A stretch of 64,000 bases of DNA. Origin: Polycladomyces abyssicola (GTDB taxonomy: Bacteria; Bacillota; Bacilli; Thermoactinomycetales; JIR-001). Position 1 is the first letter of the stretch. The number at the start of each line of letters is the position of its first letter. The translations under genes and the position numbers were made by a program. The DNA is taken from NCBI RefSeq assembly GCF_018326425.1, contig NZ_AP024601.1:2220001-2284000 (forward strand), read 5' to 3'. The notes under the pieces were generated by a model that saw only the letters and a program-made list of their open reading frames with translations, searched no databases and was not told where the DNA came from. Shown here in pieces: positions 42,865-51,663 of the stretch.

Positions 42865-45048
42865 CTACTGCATGATGCGTCGCACACTGTAGATATCCCG
42901 GATGCGTTTGACCCTTTCCACCACTGACTGCAAATGATGAATGTTTCGGATCAGCAAAGTCATGTGAATCTTGGCCATTCCGTGGCGATCAGCCTTGCCG
43001 CTGACGGCGGTCAAATGCGTTTTGGTTTCGGATACGGCTTGCAACACTTCGTGGAGCAATCCCCGTCGATCCAAACCGGAAATCTCGATATCCACATGAT
43101 AGGATTGCTCACCTTCGCCTTCCCATTCCACCCCGATCATGCGTTCCGGTTCGACTGATTGGATGTTGGGGCAGTCCTTGCGATGAACGGACACACCGCG
43201 TCCCCGGGTGACAAACCCGATGATCTCGTCGCCCGGTACGGGGTTGCAACAGCGGGACAGGCGCACCAACAGGTTGTCCACGCCCTTGACTCGAACGCCC
43301 TGCGCCATTTTTCGGCGCTGGGTTGGCATGTTTTTCACTTCGGGAAGAACGACGGGTGCCGCATCTTCTTCCTGCTTCAAGCCTTCCGTCAGCTTGTTGA
43401 CAACCTGTGCCGTGGAGATGCCGCCATAACCGACAGCGGCATACATATCTTCCTCATCTTGAAAGTTGAACTTGGCAGCCGTTTCTTTCAACCTTTCGGC
43501 CGTCAGCACCTCGCTCGGGTTGAAATCGTGTTTTCTCAGAAGGGCCTCGATCATCTCCTGCCCTTTGGCGACACTTTCCTCTCTGCGCTGCTTTTTGAAC
43601 CAACTGCGGATCTTGTTGCGGGCATGGGACGACTTGACGATCTTCAACCAGTCTTGGCTGGGACCGTAACTGTGCTTCGAGGTGAGAATTTCCACTATAT
43701 CGCCTGTTTTCAATTTGTGATCAAGCGGTACAATCTTTCCGTTTACCTTGGCGCCGATACACTTATTGCCCACTTCGGTGTGGATGCGGTAGGCAAAATC
43801 CAACGGGACCGATCCGGCCGGCAGTTCGATGACATCCCCTTTGGGCGTAAACACGAACACGGAGTCGGAAAACAGATCCATTTTCAGGTTTTCCATGAAC
43901 TCCTTGGCATCCTTGGCCTCTTGCTGCAATTCCATGATTTCACGGAACCACTTCAATTTATCCTCAAAGGAACCTGGTTGGTAACTTTGCCCTTCTTTGT
44001 ATGCCCAGTGAGCCGCGATCCCATATTCGGCCGTTTGGTGCATCTCCTTGGTCCGGATCTGAACTTCGATCGGTTCTCCTTTCGGGCCGATTACGGTGGT
44101 ATGCAGCGACTGGTACATGTTGGGTTTGGGCATGGCAATATAGTCTTTAAACCGGCCGGGCATCGGTTTCCATATTGTGTGAATGATCCCCAACACCGCA
44201 TAGCAATCGCGGATGGTGTCAACGATGACACGAACCGCCAGCAAATCGTATATCTCGTTAAACTGCTTGTGCTGGGTCACCATTTTTTTGTAGATACTGT
44301 AAATGTGCTTGGGACGACCGGAAATATCCGCTTCAATTCCCGTTTGTTCCAACCGTTCCCGGATCGTTTTGACCACTTGTTCGATATATTGCTCACGCTC
44401 TGCCCGTTTTTTGCGCATCAGATTCACGATCCGGTAATACTGTTGGGGATTGAGATAGCGTAGCGCGGTATCCTCCAACTCCCACTTGATCCGGGAAATA
44501 CCCAGACGATGAGCCAACGGGGCGAAAATTTCCAAAGTCTCGTTGGCGATGCGCCGTTGCTTTTCCTCGGGCAGGTGCTTCAGCGTGCGCATATTGTGCA
44601 ATCGGTCAGCCAGCTTGATCAGGATCACCCGGAAGTCCTGCGCCATCGCCACGAACATCTTGCGGTGGTTTTCCGCCTGGTGTTCTTCGGTCGATTTATA
44701 ATTCATCCGGATTTTCAGTTTCGTGACGCCGTCCACCAACTGTGTCACCGTTTCCCCGAACTCTTCTTTCAACGTATCCAGCGTCACACCGGTATCTTCC
44801 ACCACATCGTGCAACATGGCAGCCATCAGTGTGATCGCATCCATCTGCAAATCGACCAGGATTTCAGCCACAGCTACCGGATGGTGGATATACGGCTCAC
44901 CTGATTTGCGAAACTGGCCTTCATGCGCTTGTTTCGCAAATTCATATGCTTTCTTCACCTTTTTCAGATCTTCTTCACTGAGATATCGTGCCGCTTTCTC
45001 CAAGAGCTGCTCTATCGGCATTGCCAGCTTCACCCGTTCAATATCCAA
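42865..45048 (-). CDS. rel: Bifunctional (p)ppGpp synthetase/hydrolase Rel
   Basis: The 727-residue protein carries an HD hydrolase domain (YIHHPVAVAEIL, AAMLHDVVEDTG, KLADRLHNMRTL), a synthetase domain (GRPKHIYSIYKKM, YDLLAVRVIVD, DYIAMPKPNMYQSLHTTV, EVQIRT), TGS (SVFVFTPKGDVIELPAGSVPLDFAYRIHTEVG), a zinc-finger-like region with RCCNPVPGDEIIGF, and ACT (VDIEISGLDRRGLLHEVLQAVSE). HD residues intact, so both hydrolysis and synthesis of the alarmone are expected. Start TTG 45048 with AAAGGAAAAACT upstream. A 105-nt structured leader precedes it. Confidence 0.95.
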   Translation of the reverse strand: MDIERVKLAMPIEQLLEKAARYLSEEDLKKVKKAYEFAKQAHEGQFRKSGEPYIHHPVAVAEILVDLQMDAITLMAAMLHDVVEDTGVTLDTLKEEFGETVTQLVDGVTKLKIRMNYKSTEEHQAENHRKMFVAMAQDFRVILIKLADRLHNMRTLKHLPEEKQRRIANETLEIFAPLAHRLGISRIKWELEDTALRYLNPQQYYRIVNLMRKKRAEREQYIEQVVKTIRERLEQTGIEADISGRPKHIYSIYKKMVTQHKQFNEIYDLLAVRVIVDTIRDCYAVLGIIHTIWKPMPGRFKDYIAMPKPNMYQSLHTTVIGPKGEPIEVQIRTKEMHQTAEYGIAAHWAYKEGQSYQPGSFEDKLKWFREIMELQQEAKDAKEFMENLKMDLFSDSVFVFTPKGDVIELPAGSVPLDFAYRIHTEVGNKCIGAKVNGKIVPLDHKLKTGDIVEILTSKHSYGPSQDWLKIVKSSHARNKIRSWFKKQRREESVAKGQEMIEALLRKHDFNPSEVLTAERLKETAAKFNFQDEEDMYAAVGYGGISTAQVVNKLTEGLKQEEDAAPVVLPEVKNMPTQRRKMAQGVRVKGVDNLLVRLSRCCNPVPGDEIIGFVTRGRGVSVHRKDCPNIQSVEPERMIGVEWEGEGEQSYHVDIEISGLDRRGLLHEVLQAVSETKTHLTAVSGKADRHGMAKIHMTLLIRNIHHLQSVVERVKRIRDIYSVRRIMQ

Positions 45049-45074
45049 AGTTTTTCCTTTAATTATCTATTAAG

Positions 45075-45179
45075 GCAGATGGAAAGTAAAGAGGCGGTGA
45101 GAGATTCTCAGAGGATTGACATAAGCCCGGCACCGCAGGGATGGTGGCTAACCCTCAAAGGGTGAGGCGCTTCATCTGC
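45075..45179 (-). promoter_or_regulatory. Structured RNA leader of rel, family unknown
   Basis: GCAGATG (45179-45173 on minus) and CATCTGC (45081-45075) close a 105-nt region that holds three smaller hairpins: ACCCT-TTG-AGGGT, CACC-ATCCCTGC-GGTG and TGAGA-ATC-TCTCA. The layout is that of a four-way multi-branch RNA, placed 27-131 nt before the rel start. No tRNA T-loop (GTTCGA), no T-box sequence and no riboswitch core known to me is present. Confidence 0.5.
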
Positions 45180-45333
45180 TTATGCCTGTAAAATGGAGGA
45201 AAAATCAGGGGAAGACTGTTGGAAATATTGTGGCAGCGATTGTCAATCGTGCCGGGTCGTCTCCCATCTTTCCGACAATGCCTTGAAAAGATGAGAGACG
45301 ACGACTTCTGGCACTTCAATTCCATCAGATCGG

Positions 45334-45708
45334 TCATTTATCCGTCTTTTCTTTGGAATGTTCCGCCTCACGCCACGTGAACAATTTCGTATTTCTTCTT
45401 AGATGAATGAGTACGGCGGAAAAAACGATTGCTGCAAACAGCACCATGCCGTATTTGAGGTATTCCTCTGTTCGGTACATGATAATCGGTGCCACAATGA
45501 CGCCACCGTACGAAGCGATTTCAAAGCTCCATAACAGCCATTTCCACACACGGTATAAATAACTGCGAAAATGAATATCTCCAGGTTGGAACAGCTCCCG
45601 AAACAACAGCACGATCAGGGAGACCATCCACAAAATCATCGCGGTGAGAATAATGCGTCCAAAACCCGCAATCAGTGCTTGAAAAAAATCATGCAGCCAT
45701 TCCATCAT
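45334..45708 (-). CDS. Small membrane protein of unknown function
   Basis: The 124-residue protein has three likely membrane helices: residues about 16-36 (FGRIILTAMILWMVSLIVLLF), about 58-78 (WLLWSFEIASYGGVIVAPIIM) and about 86-103 (YGMVLFAAIVFSAVLIHL), then a charged tail (AEHSKEKTDK). ATG 45708 has AGGAGAGAG upstream. It is expressed between the PBP gene and the rel leader. No family recognised. Confidence 0.7.
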   Translation of the reverse strand: MMEWLHDFFQALIAGFGRIILTAMILWMVSLIVLLFRELFQPGDIHFRSYLYRVWKWLLWSFEIASYGGVIVAPIIMYRTEEYLKYGMVLFAAIVFSAVLIHLRRNTKLFTWREAEHSKEKTDK

Positions 45709-45824
45709 GGCTCTCTCCTTTTTGCCGTTCTCATGCCTAATAGTATATCATAGCATGTCTTTGTTTTAACACAATGCCAAGATTTTTTCACAGCACAGGG
45801 GTCGGAGATGATCCCGACCTGGGT

Positions 45825-45853
45825 GAAGCCGTCTCCCGGCGAGAGACGGCTTC
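45825..45853 (-). repeat. Hairpin after the PBP 1A gene
   Basis: GAAGCCGTCTC (45825-45835) and GAGACGGCTTC (45843-45853) form a perfect 11-bp stem 8 bp after the gene's end. There is no T-run on the minus strand; it may protect the transcript 3' end or be a weak terminator. Confidence 0.5.
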
Positions 45854-45860
45854 TACGGGA

Positions 45861-47942
45861 TCAATGCAACCGCCACTCTTTGAGTCGTTTCTCCCATTCT
45901 TCTTTTTTCTTTCTCAGTCGCTCCTTCAGCCGCTTTTCTTCACTCTTCCACAAATCTTTCAGGCCTTCCTTGATCTTTTTGGCTGCCTTCTCCTCCGGTG
46001 TTTGTGGTTTGGGCTTGGGGCTGCGATCGATCTTGGGCGGTTTGCTTAGGTGAATGGTGTCCAGACGGAACGCCTTGGCGGGTTGGTCTTGCAGTGCACG
46101 GGACATCATTTCCCGGAAAATGATTGCCGCACTGTCCCCTGCGGCAGTTCGGAGAAAATGATGCGCGTCCGTTTTGTCGTAGCCGAGCCATACCGCTCCC
46201 ACCAATTGCGGCGTGTAGCCAACGAACCAGTTGTCCTTGTTCCCCTCGTTCATACCCGGCATTTGCGTGGTGCCGGTTTTTCCGGCCACTTCCCTTCCTG
46301 GAATTCGCGCTTGCTTTCCGGTTCCTTCCAATACGACGCCGCGTAACATGTAAGTGATGGACTGCGCCACTTTTTTGCTCGTCACCCGTGTCACTTTTTT
46401 ATACCAGCGTCCCAATGTTTCTCCATCCGCCGTCTCGATTTTGCGGATGGTATGGGCTTCCACCATCAGACCGTTGTTGGGGAAAACGGAGTAGGCCTGC
46501 GCCATGCTGAGCGGCGAAGTCCCTTCCCTCAAACCGCCCAACGCCAGACCCAACTGACGATCCTCCTCGGTAAGCGGGATTTCAAACCGTTCCAGCGCAT
46601 TGATGCCCTTGTCGATCCCCATTTGCTGAAGCAGCCAGACCGCCGGAACATTGGAGGAGTGGATGACGGCCTCATACATCGTCAAACGACCGAGATAGTG
46701 TCCATCGTGGTTTTGCGGGCGGTATCCGCCGAAATCCATGGGTTCGTCTTTGAGAACCGATCCGATCTGCCAACCCTGTTCCAGCGCCGGGGTGTACACC
46801 GCCAACGGTTTGAGTGCCGAGCCCGGCTGACGTTTCAATTGGGTTGCATGGTTGAATCCGCGGAAAACGTGTTCTCCGCGGCCACCCACCAATGCCCGGA
46901 TGCCCCCTGTGGTCGGGTCCAACATGACGGCGCCGCTCTGGATTAGCTGGTCCTCCCTGCTTTGCGGGAACAGACTGTCGTCGTTGTACACGGTTTCCGC
47001 CGCTCGTTGCATACGAGGGTCCAGTTCCGTGTAAATGCGCAATCCTCCGTGCAGCACCTCATTAGCTGTCAGCCCGTATTTGCTGATGGCTTCCTGGATG
47101 ATGGCATCTACGTACCACGGGTACTTTCCTTTGTAGGGATCCCGCTTTTTCCGCTCCAGCACGATGTCTTGGTTTTCCGCCTGTTTCATCTGCTGTTCAG
47201 TGATATAGCCCTGGTCTTTCATCAGTCGCAAAACGACATTCCGCCGCTCCATCGCCTGATTGAAATGCTTGTAAGGAGACAGAGCGGAAGGCGCTTTGAT
47301 CATCCCCGCCAGCATGGCCGATTCCCCCAGGGTCAGCTGGCTGACGTCCTTGCCAAAATAGGTGCGAGCAGCCTGTTTGATTCCCCATGCTCCTTCACCG
47401 AAATAGATGCGATTCAGATACATCTCAAGGATTTGATCTTTGGAATAAGTGCGTTCGATTTTCTTGGCATATAAAAACTCTTTCAATTTCCTCTCAAACG
47501 TGCGATCCTGTGTCAAAAATTCATTCTTGGCCAGTTGCTGGGTCAAAGTACTGCCGCCTTGAACCGTTTCGCCGGACAGCAAGTTGACCCACAACGCCCG
47601 CAGGGTGCCAATGTAGTCAACGCCCCCGTGTTCATAGAACCGACGATCCTCAGTGGAAATGACCGCATGGATCAAGTGAGGGGGAATTTGCCGGAATTTC
47701 ACCCCTTCCCGGTTGGACAGCATAATCTTGCTGGCCACCCGCCCATAACGGTCATAGATGATGGTCGGCTGATCCACCGGTTTGGCCAAGGAGTCGACAT
47801 CAGTCATCGCGATCGCGATATTGATACCGATCAAAAAGACGATAACGAAACCGGCCAATCCCCATGTCAGCCACCGAACCCATGGTTTGACCCACTGACG
47901 GGACAACCAGCTTCTTACAAGTGTGATCTTTTGAGTTTTCAT
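45861..47942 (-). CDS. Class A penicillin-binding protein (PBP 1A family, transglycosylase/transpeptidase)
   Basis: The 693-residue bifunctional enzyme polymerises and cross-links peptidoglycan. A membrane anchor (WLTWGLAGFVIVFLIGINIAIAM) is followed by the glycosyltransferase 51 domain (STEDRRFYEHGGVDYIGTLRA with the catalytic Glu, QGGSTLTQQLAKN, RKLKEFLYAKKIE, MYLNRIYFGEGAWGIKQAA) and the transpeptidase domain (PGSALKPL for S-x-x-K, SSN, and GKTGTTQMPG). The C-terminal 60 residues are a Lys/Glu-rich coiled tail (EKAAKKIKEGLKDLWKSEEKRLKERL...). ATG 47942 follows GGAGGAGAGGAG; the longer frame to 48014 has no ribosome site. An unusual inverted repeat lies in its leader. Confidence 0.94.
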   Translation of the reverse strand: MKTQKITLVRSWLSRQWVKPWVRWLTWGLAGFVIVFLIGINIAIAMTDVDSLAKPVDQPTIIYDRYGRVASKIMLSNREGVKFRQIPPHLIHAVISTEDRRFYEHGGVDYIGTLRALWVNLLSGETVQGGSTLTQQLAKNEFLTQDRTFERKLKEFLYAKKIERTYSKDQILEMYLNRIYFGEGAWGIKQAARTYFGKDVSQLTLGESAMLAGMIKAPSALSPYKHFNQAMERRNVVLRLMKDQGYITEQQMKQAENQDIVLERKKRDPYKGKYPWYVDAIIQEAISKYGLTANEVLHGGLRIYTELDPRMQRAAETVYNDDSLFPQSREDQLIQSGAVMLDPTTGGIRALVGGRGEHVFRGFNHATQLKRQPGSALKPLAVYTPALEQGWQIGSVLKDEPMDFGGYRPQNHDGHYLGRLTMYEAVIHSSNVPAVWLLQQMGIDKGINALERFEIPLTEEDRQLGLALGGLREGTSPLSMAQAYSVFPNNGLMVEAHTIRKIETADGETLGRWYKKVTRVTSKKVAQSITYMLRGVVLEGTGKQARIPGREVAGKTGTTQMPGMNEGNKDNWFVGYTPQLVGAVWLGYDKTDAHHFLRTAAGDSAAIIFREMMSRALQDQPAKAFRLDTIHLSKPPKIDRSPKPKPQTPEEKAAKKIKEGLKDLWKSEEKRLKERLRKKKEEWEKRLKEWRLH

Positions 47943-47960
47943 CTCCTCTCCTCCACTCCC

Positions 47961-48017
47961 AGGGTGTTGCGGTTCAAGGCCCGGCAAATTCCTTTTGTCG
48001 GACGGCCGCAACACCCT
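47961..48017 (-). promoter_or_regulatory. 12-bp inverted repeat in the PBP 1A leader
   Basis: AGGGTGTTGCGG (47961-47972) and CCGCAACACCCT (48006-48017) are perfect reverse complements 33 bp apart, ending 18 bp upstream of the start codon. It could be a regulator site or a mRNA stem. Confidence 0.5.
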
Positions 48018-48072
48018 TGTTCACATTCTCTTTCATCCATAACGAGATTTTGATCATTTTGGTTTTTCCCGT

Positions 48073-51000
48073 TCATGCTTCCATGAAACGGATGGAATCT
48101 CTTGTTTCGGCTGCCGGGCAGATCTCCCGAAAATCGCAGGCGGCGCAACGTGCGCCTGGACGGGGTTCAAACCGGTTCGGGTTTTCTTCGTCCATCAACC
48201 ATTCGGCTACCGTGTGCAATTCTTCCTCCGTTTTCCGGATCAATTCGGGCGTGACCTCCACGGTAACTTCACGGTTGGCACGAAGAAACACCAGTACCAC
48301 CTGCCGAGGCAACACGCCCCACTGACGATGGGTAGCCCACGCGTAGAGACGCAATTGCGGCTCGTACTCCCGGGCCAGCACATCCCAACCATAATCGGTC
48401 GCTCGGTTGGTTTTGTAATCAACCAATTCCCATTCGCCGTTTTCGTGCTGGATCAGACGGTCGATAATCCCTTCCACTTCCAATCCGGCGACACGCTGGA
48501 CAAAAGGTACTTCCTTCCAATCCTTCCGCTTGGGTCGAAGATGAAAACGGCTGTCCAAGTAAGTTTGCAACAACGGGCGAACTTCGTCCCACAATGCGGG
48601 GATGTCTGCCCGATACCCATTGTACTCGGCCACCGCGGACCGATATACCTCCATCAACTCTTCCGCCCGGACAACATCGTCGGGACAGCACTCGATCACG
48701 CGGTGGACCACACTTCCGATCAATGTGGACGACAACGGCACGGGCGAGACTTCCTCATTCGACTCCGTGGTATTCCGCTCGGTTTCCAACTCGGTCGGGA
48801 CGTTAATCCACCGTTTGTAAAGATATTTGCGCGGACAATTGAACAGCGTCATCAGATCGGTCACACTGATACCCAAACCGTCACGCTCCGTCAACCCGCG
48901 CGACTCCATCAGCGCCCACGCGGAGTCGTCCGAGTACCCATGCCCGCCACTTTCCCGTTCAAACCAAGTGCGGGACGTCAACAGCACGGAGTCCAACTCG
49001 GTATGAGCCGACGGCAGGGCGGCCGCCTCCCCCGCTTCCACCCTGCGAACGCGAATCCACGTTTCCCCGTCGGGAAATGTCCATTTTCCCGTTTCTTCAT
49101 CGATGTTCTCCCAACCCAGCACACCGTCCAGCCATTGGCTCCACGAATCGACGGAAAGGAGAGGCTCTCCTTTCTTGGCCTGCTTGTGTTCTTCCGGCTC
49201 CCCACTCAGCACGAGCCGTTGCTTGGCCCTGGTGACAGCCACGTAAAACAGGCGGACCGATTCCTCGATTTCCAACTGTTCTTCCCGCTCCCGGAGTCGA
49301 CGCCAGCGATAGGTTTCCCGTTTATCCCCATGCGGGGTGCGCAGACGGACCGCCAACCCCGCTTCCGCATCCCCCAACAGCTCCGATGTCGGGCGGTTGC
49401 GACGCCAGGAGAGATCCGGTATGAACACGACGGGAAACTCCAAGCCTTTGGCCTGGTGGATGGTCATCAGTTTCACACTGTCGCCGTCGTCGGATTCCAC
49501 CGGCGCTTCCGTTTCCGGAACAGGTTCTTCCCGAAGACGATCCATCATCCGCAAAAAAGAGGTCAAAGAAAATGCCGCTGTATCGCGCCGGGTACCAGCC
49601 AAACGGATCAGCTTGTCCAAATTGGCATTGGCCTGTTTGCCGGACGGCGTCCCCCACACCACCAATCGGTAATCGCTCTCGTCCAATAAAAACCGGATCA
49701 GCTCCGACACCGGTACACGTCCGATCCGCAAACGGGCTTGTTCCAACAGTGCCGCAAAACGGGACAATTTCATTCGCTCCGCTTCAGCGAGGCCATCCAC
49801 TTCCAACCAAGACGCCGGTGGCATCGACCAGGCCCCCGCCTGGGCCAACAGAAAGAGGGTTTCGTCCGAAACCGCACAAAACGGGGATCGCAACACACCC
49901 ACCAACGAGAGGACATCGTCCGGATCGTGCAAAAACCTGAGGAAATGAAGCACATCCAGCACTTCCTGCCGGTCGTAAAACCCGCGCCCTTTCACCACAT
50001 AAAACGGTACCCCCGCTTCTGCCAACGCCCGTTCATAACATTTAACATGGTTCATGGCTCGAAACAAGACAGCAATCTGACCGGGACGCGTCCCCTCATC
50101 GATCATCTCCCGGATGCGCCTTGCCAACCAATAGGCTTCCCGTTCGTGCCGATCCTCACGTTCCCCCTCTTCCGCTTCGGGAATGACCAAACACTCCACG
50201 CAGGGCGGCTTGGTATCCATACTGCCTTGTGCCGTTGCCGGTTCGTACACACTGGCAGAGTCAAGCTGACCAGACATCAACCGGGAGAACAAAGCATTGA
50301 CGAACGCCACCACATCAGGATGGGAGCGGAAATTATCCCGCATGGAAACGGCTTTCCCGCCCTCGGACAACAGTTCCGTTTTCGTTTTTCCGAACACGGA
50401 TACGTCAGCGCCTCGAAACCGGTAGATCGACTGCTGGGGATCACCGACAACGAACCGTTTACCCGGGATCGTCCGTCCGTCGGGTTCCCGGCAAAGCAAA
50501 TCGATCAGCCGCTTTTGCAGTTCGTTGGTGTCCTGAAATTCGTCCACCATCAGATACCGAATCCGCCGACTCACTTCCAAACGCACATGCGGATGGACTT
50601 CCAACAGCCGACAGGCGCGCAATTGCAATTCGTCGAAATCCAACCCGCCCAACTTTTGTTTCACCGATTCGTATGCTTCGTGCAGATGGGAGACCGCCCA
50701 CAGGACGGCGTCGATCAACCTGCGCTCTTCCGGGAGTGACAGCCATCCGTCCACGACTTCATTCAGTCGCTGGAGGGTCTGTTTCATCCGGTCCCGCGGC
50801 CGGAGGATCTCTTCTTTTCGCCCCCAGTTCCCGCTCAACAACATTTCCAACCGCGTAAGTACATCCCGTTTCTCCATCCGGGAACCCGCTTTTAGCCAAC
50901 GCCGTTCCAGTTCCGGCCATTCCGTCTGGAACGCTTGGACGCGTTTTCCGCCCGTGATTTCCATCAACGCGCGCCCGGCAGATAACAACGAGAGCGACGC

Positions 51001-51663
51001 CTCCCGTTCTTCTTCGCCTAATCGATCCTCCAGTTTCTCCAAATCCCGATACGTCCGCTCCGTTAACTCACCAGGCCCCCAGCCCATGCCCGTCATCTGT
51101 CGGTACAACGCGGCCAATTCGCGAGCCGCACGGGTGAGTCCCACTCCGGTCACCCATGTCTCCCACGCCCGTTTCACTTCCTCACTCAGTTCGGTTGTTT
51201 GCGGCACGGCGGAAACCGCCCGTTCGGCGGCATTCGCCAGACACCAGGCCACTTCCGTCTCATCCATCACAGTAAAATCGGGATCCACGTCGGCCTCGAT
51301 CGGATATTCCCGCAGCAAGCGGGCACAAAACGCGTGGATCGTCATCACGCGGGCGCGTTCCATTTCCGACAGAAGGCGATACCACCACGTTTCTTCGGCG
51401 GTGTTATGTTTCCGGGCCGATGCCAGCCGTTCCGCCACTCCCTGACGAATACGCTCTTTCATCTCCGCGGCGGCTCTCTCCGTAAAGGTGATGGCGACGA
51501 TGTGATCCAGGATATCGGGATCATCCGAATGGGTGGACAAGATGCGCAGGTATCGCTCCACCAGTACCCGCGTTTTGCCCGATCCAGCACCGGCGGAAAC
51601 GATACAGTCCACATCCAGTGTGTTGATGGCTTCCCATTGTTCCGGTGTAAACGAGTGGGTCAT
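48073..51663 (-). CDS. addA: ATP-dependent helicase/nuclease subunit A
   Basis: The 1196-residue UvrD-like (SF1A) helicase with a C-terminal RecB-type nuclease. Motifs: Walker A VSAGAGSGKTRVLVERYL, VTMTFTERAA-type Ia (IVAITFTERAAAEMKERI), Walker B YLMVDEFQDTNELQK, VGDPQQSIYRFRGADVS, DNFRSHPDVV, MTIHQAKGLEFPVVFIPDL, YVAVTRAKQRLVLSG, and nuclease GIIDRLIQHENGEWELVDYKT near the end. A Cys cluster, CAACDFREIC, lies close to the C-terminus. With AddB it resects double-strand breaks to a Chi site and loads RecA. ATG 51663 has AAGGAGAGG upstream and overlaps the addB stop by 4 bp. Confidence 0.96.
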   Translation of the reverse strand: MTHSFTPEQWEAINTLDVDCIVSAGAGSGKTRVLVERYLRILSTHSDDPDILDHIVAITFTERAAAEMKERIRQGVAERLASARKHNTAEETWWYRLLSEMERARVMTIHAFCARLLREYPIEADVDPDFTVMDETEVAWCLANAAERAVSAVPQTTELSEEVKRAWETWVTGVGLTRAARELAALYRQMTGMGWGPGELTERTYRDLEKLEDRLGEEEREASLSLLSAGRALMEITGGKRVQAFQTEWPELERRWLKAGSRMEKRDVLTRLEMLLSGNWGRKEEILRPRDRMKQTLQRLNEVVDGWLSLPEERRLIDAVLWAVSHLHEAYESVKQKLGGLDFDELQLRACRLLEVHPHVRLEVSRRIRYLMVDEFQDTNELQKRLIDLLCREPDGRTIPGKRFVVGDPQQSIYRFRGADVSVFGKTKTELLSEGGKAVSMRDNFRSHPDVVAFVNALFSRLMSGQLDSASVYEPATAQGSMDTKPPCVECLVIPEAEEGEREDRHEREAYWLARRIREMIDEGTRPGQIAVLFRAMNHVKCYERALAEAGVPFYVVKGRGFYDRQEVLDVLHFLRFLHDPDDVLSLVGVLRSPFCAVSDETLFLLAQAGAWSMPPASWLEVDGLAEAERMKLSRFAALLEQARLRIGRVPVSELIRFLLDESDYRLVVWGTPSGKQANANLDKLIRLAGTRRDTAAFSLTSFLRMMDRLREEPVPETEAPVESDDGDSVKLMTIHQAKGLEFPVVFIPDLSWRRNRPTSELLGDAEAGLAVRLRTPHGDKRETYRWRRLREREEQLEIEESVRLFYVAVTRAKQRLVLSGEPEEHKQAKKGEPLLSVDSWSQWLDGVLGWENIDEETGKWTFPDGETWIRVRRVEAGEAAALPSAHTELDSVLLTSRTWFERESGGHGYSDDSAWALMESRGLTERDGLGISVTDLMTLFNCPRKYLYKRWINVPTELETERNTTESNEEVSPVPLSSTLIGSVVHRVIECCPDDVVRAEELMEVYRSAVAEYNGYRADIPALWDEVRPLLQTYLDSRFHLRPKRKDWKEVPFVQRVAGLEVEGIIDRLIQHENGEWELVDYKTNRATDYGWDVLAREYEPQLRLYAWATHRQWGVLPRQVVLVFLRANREVTVEVTPELIRKTEEELHTVAEWLMDEENPNRFEPRPGARCAACDFREICPAAETRDSIRFMEA

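Noticed and set aside
45075-45179. tRNA-like gene in the rel leader
   Set aside because: A 7-bp closing stem and three arms suggested a tRNA, but there is no GTTCGA T-loop, the arm lengths do not fit and it is 105 nt long.
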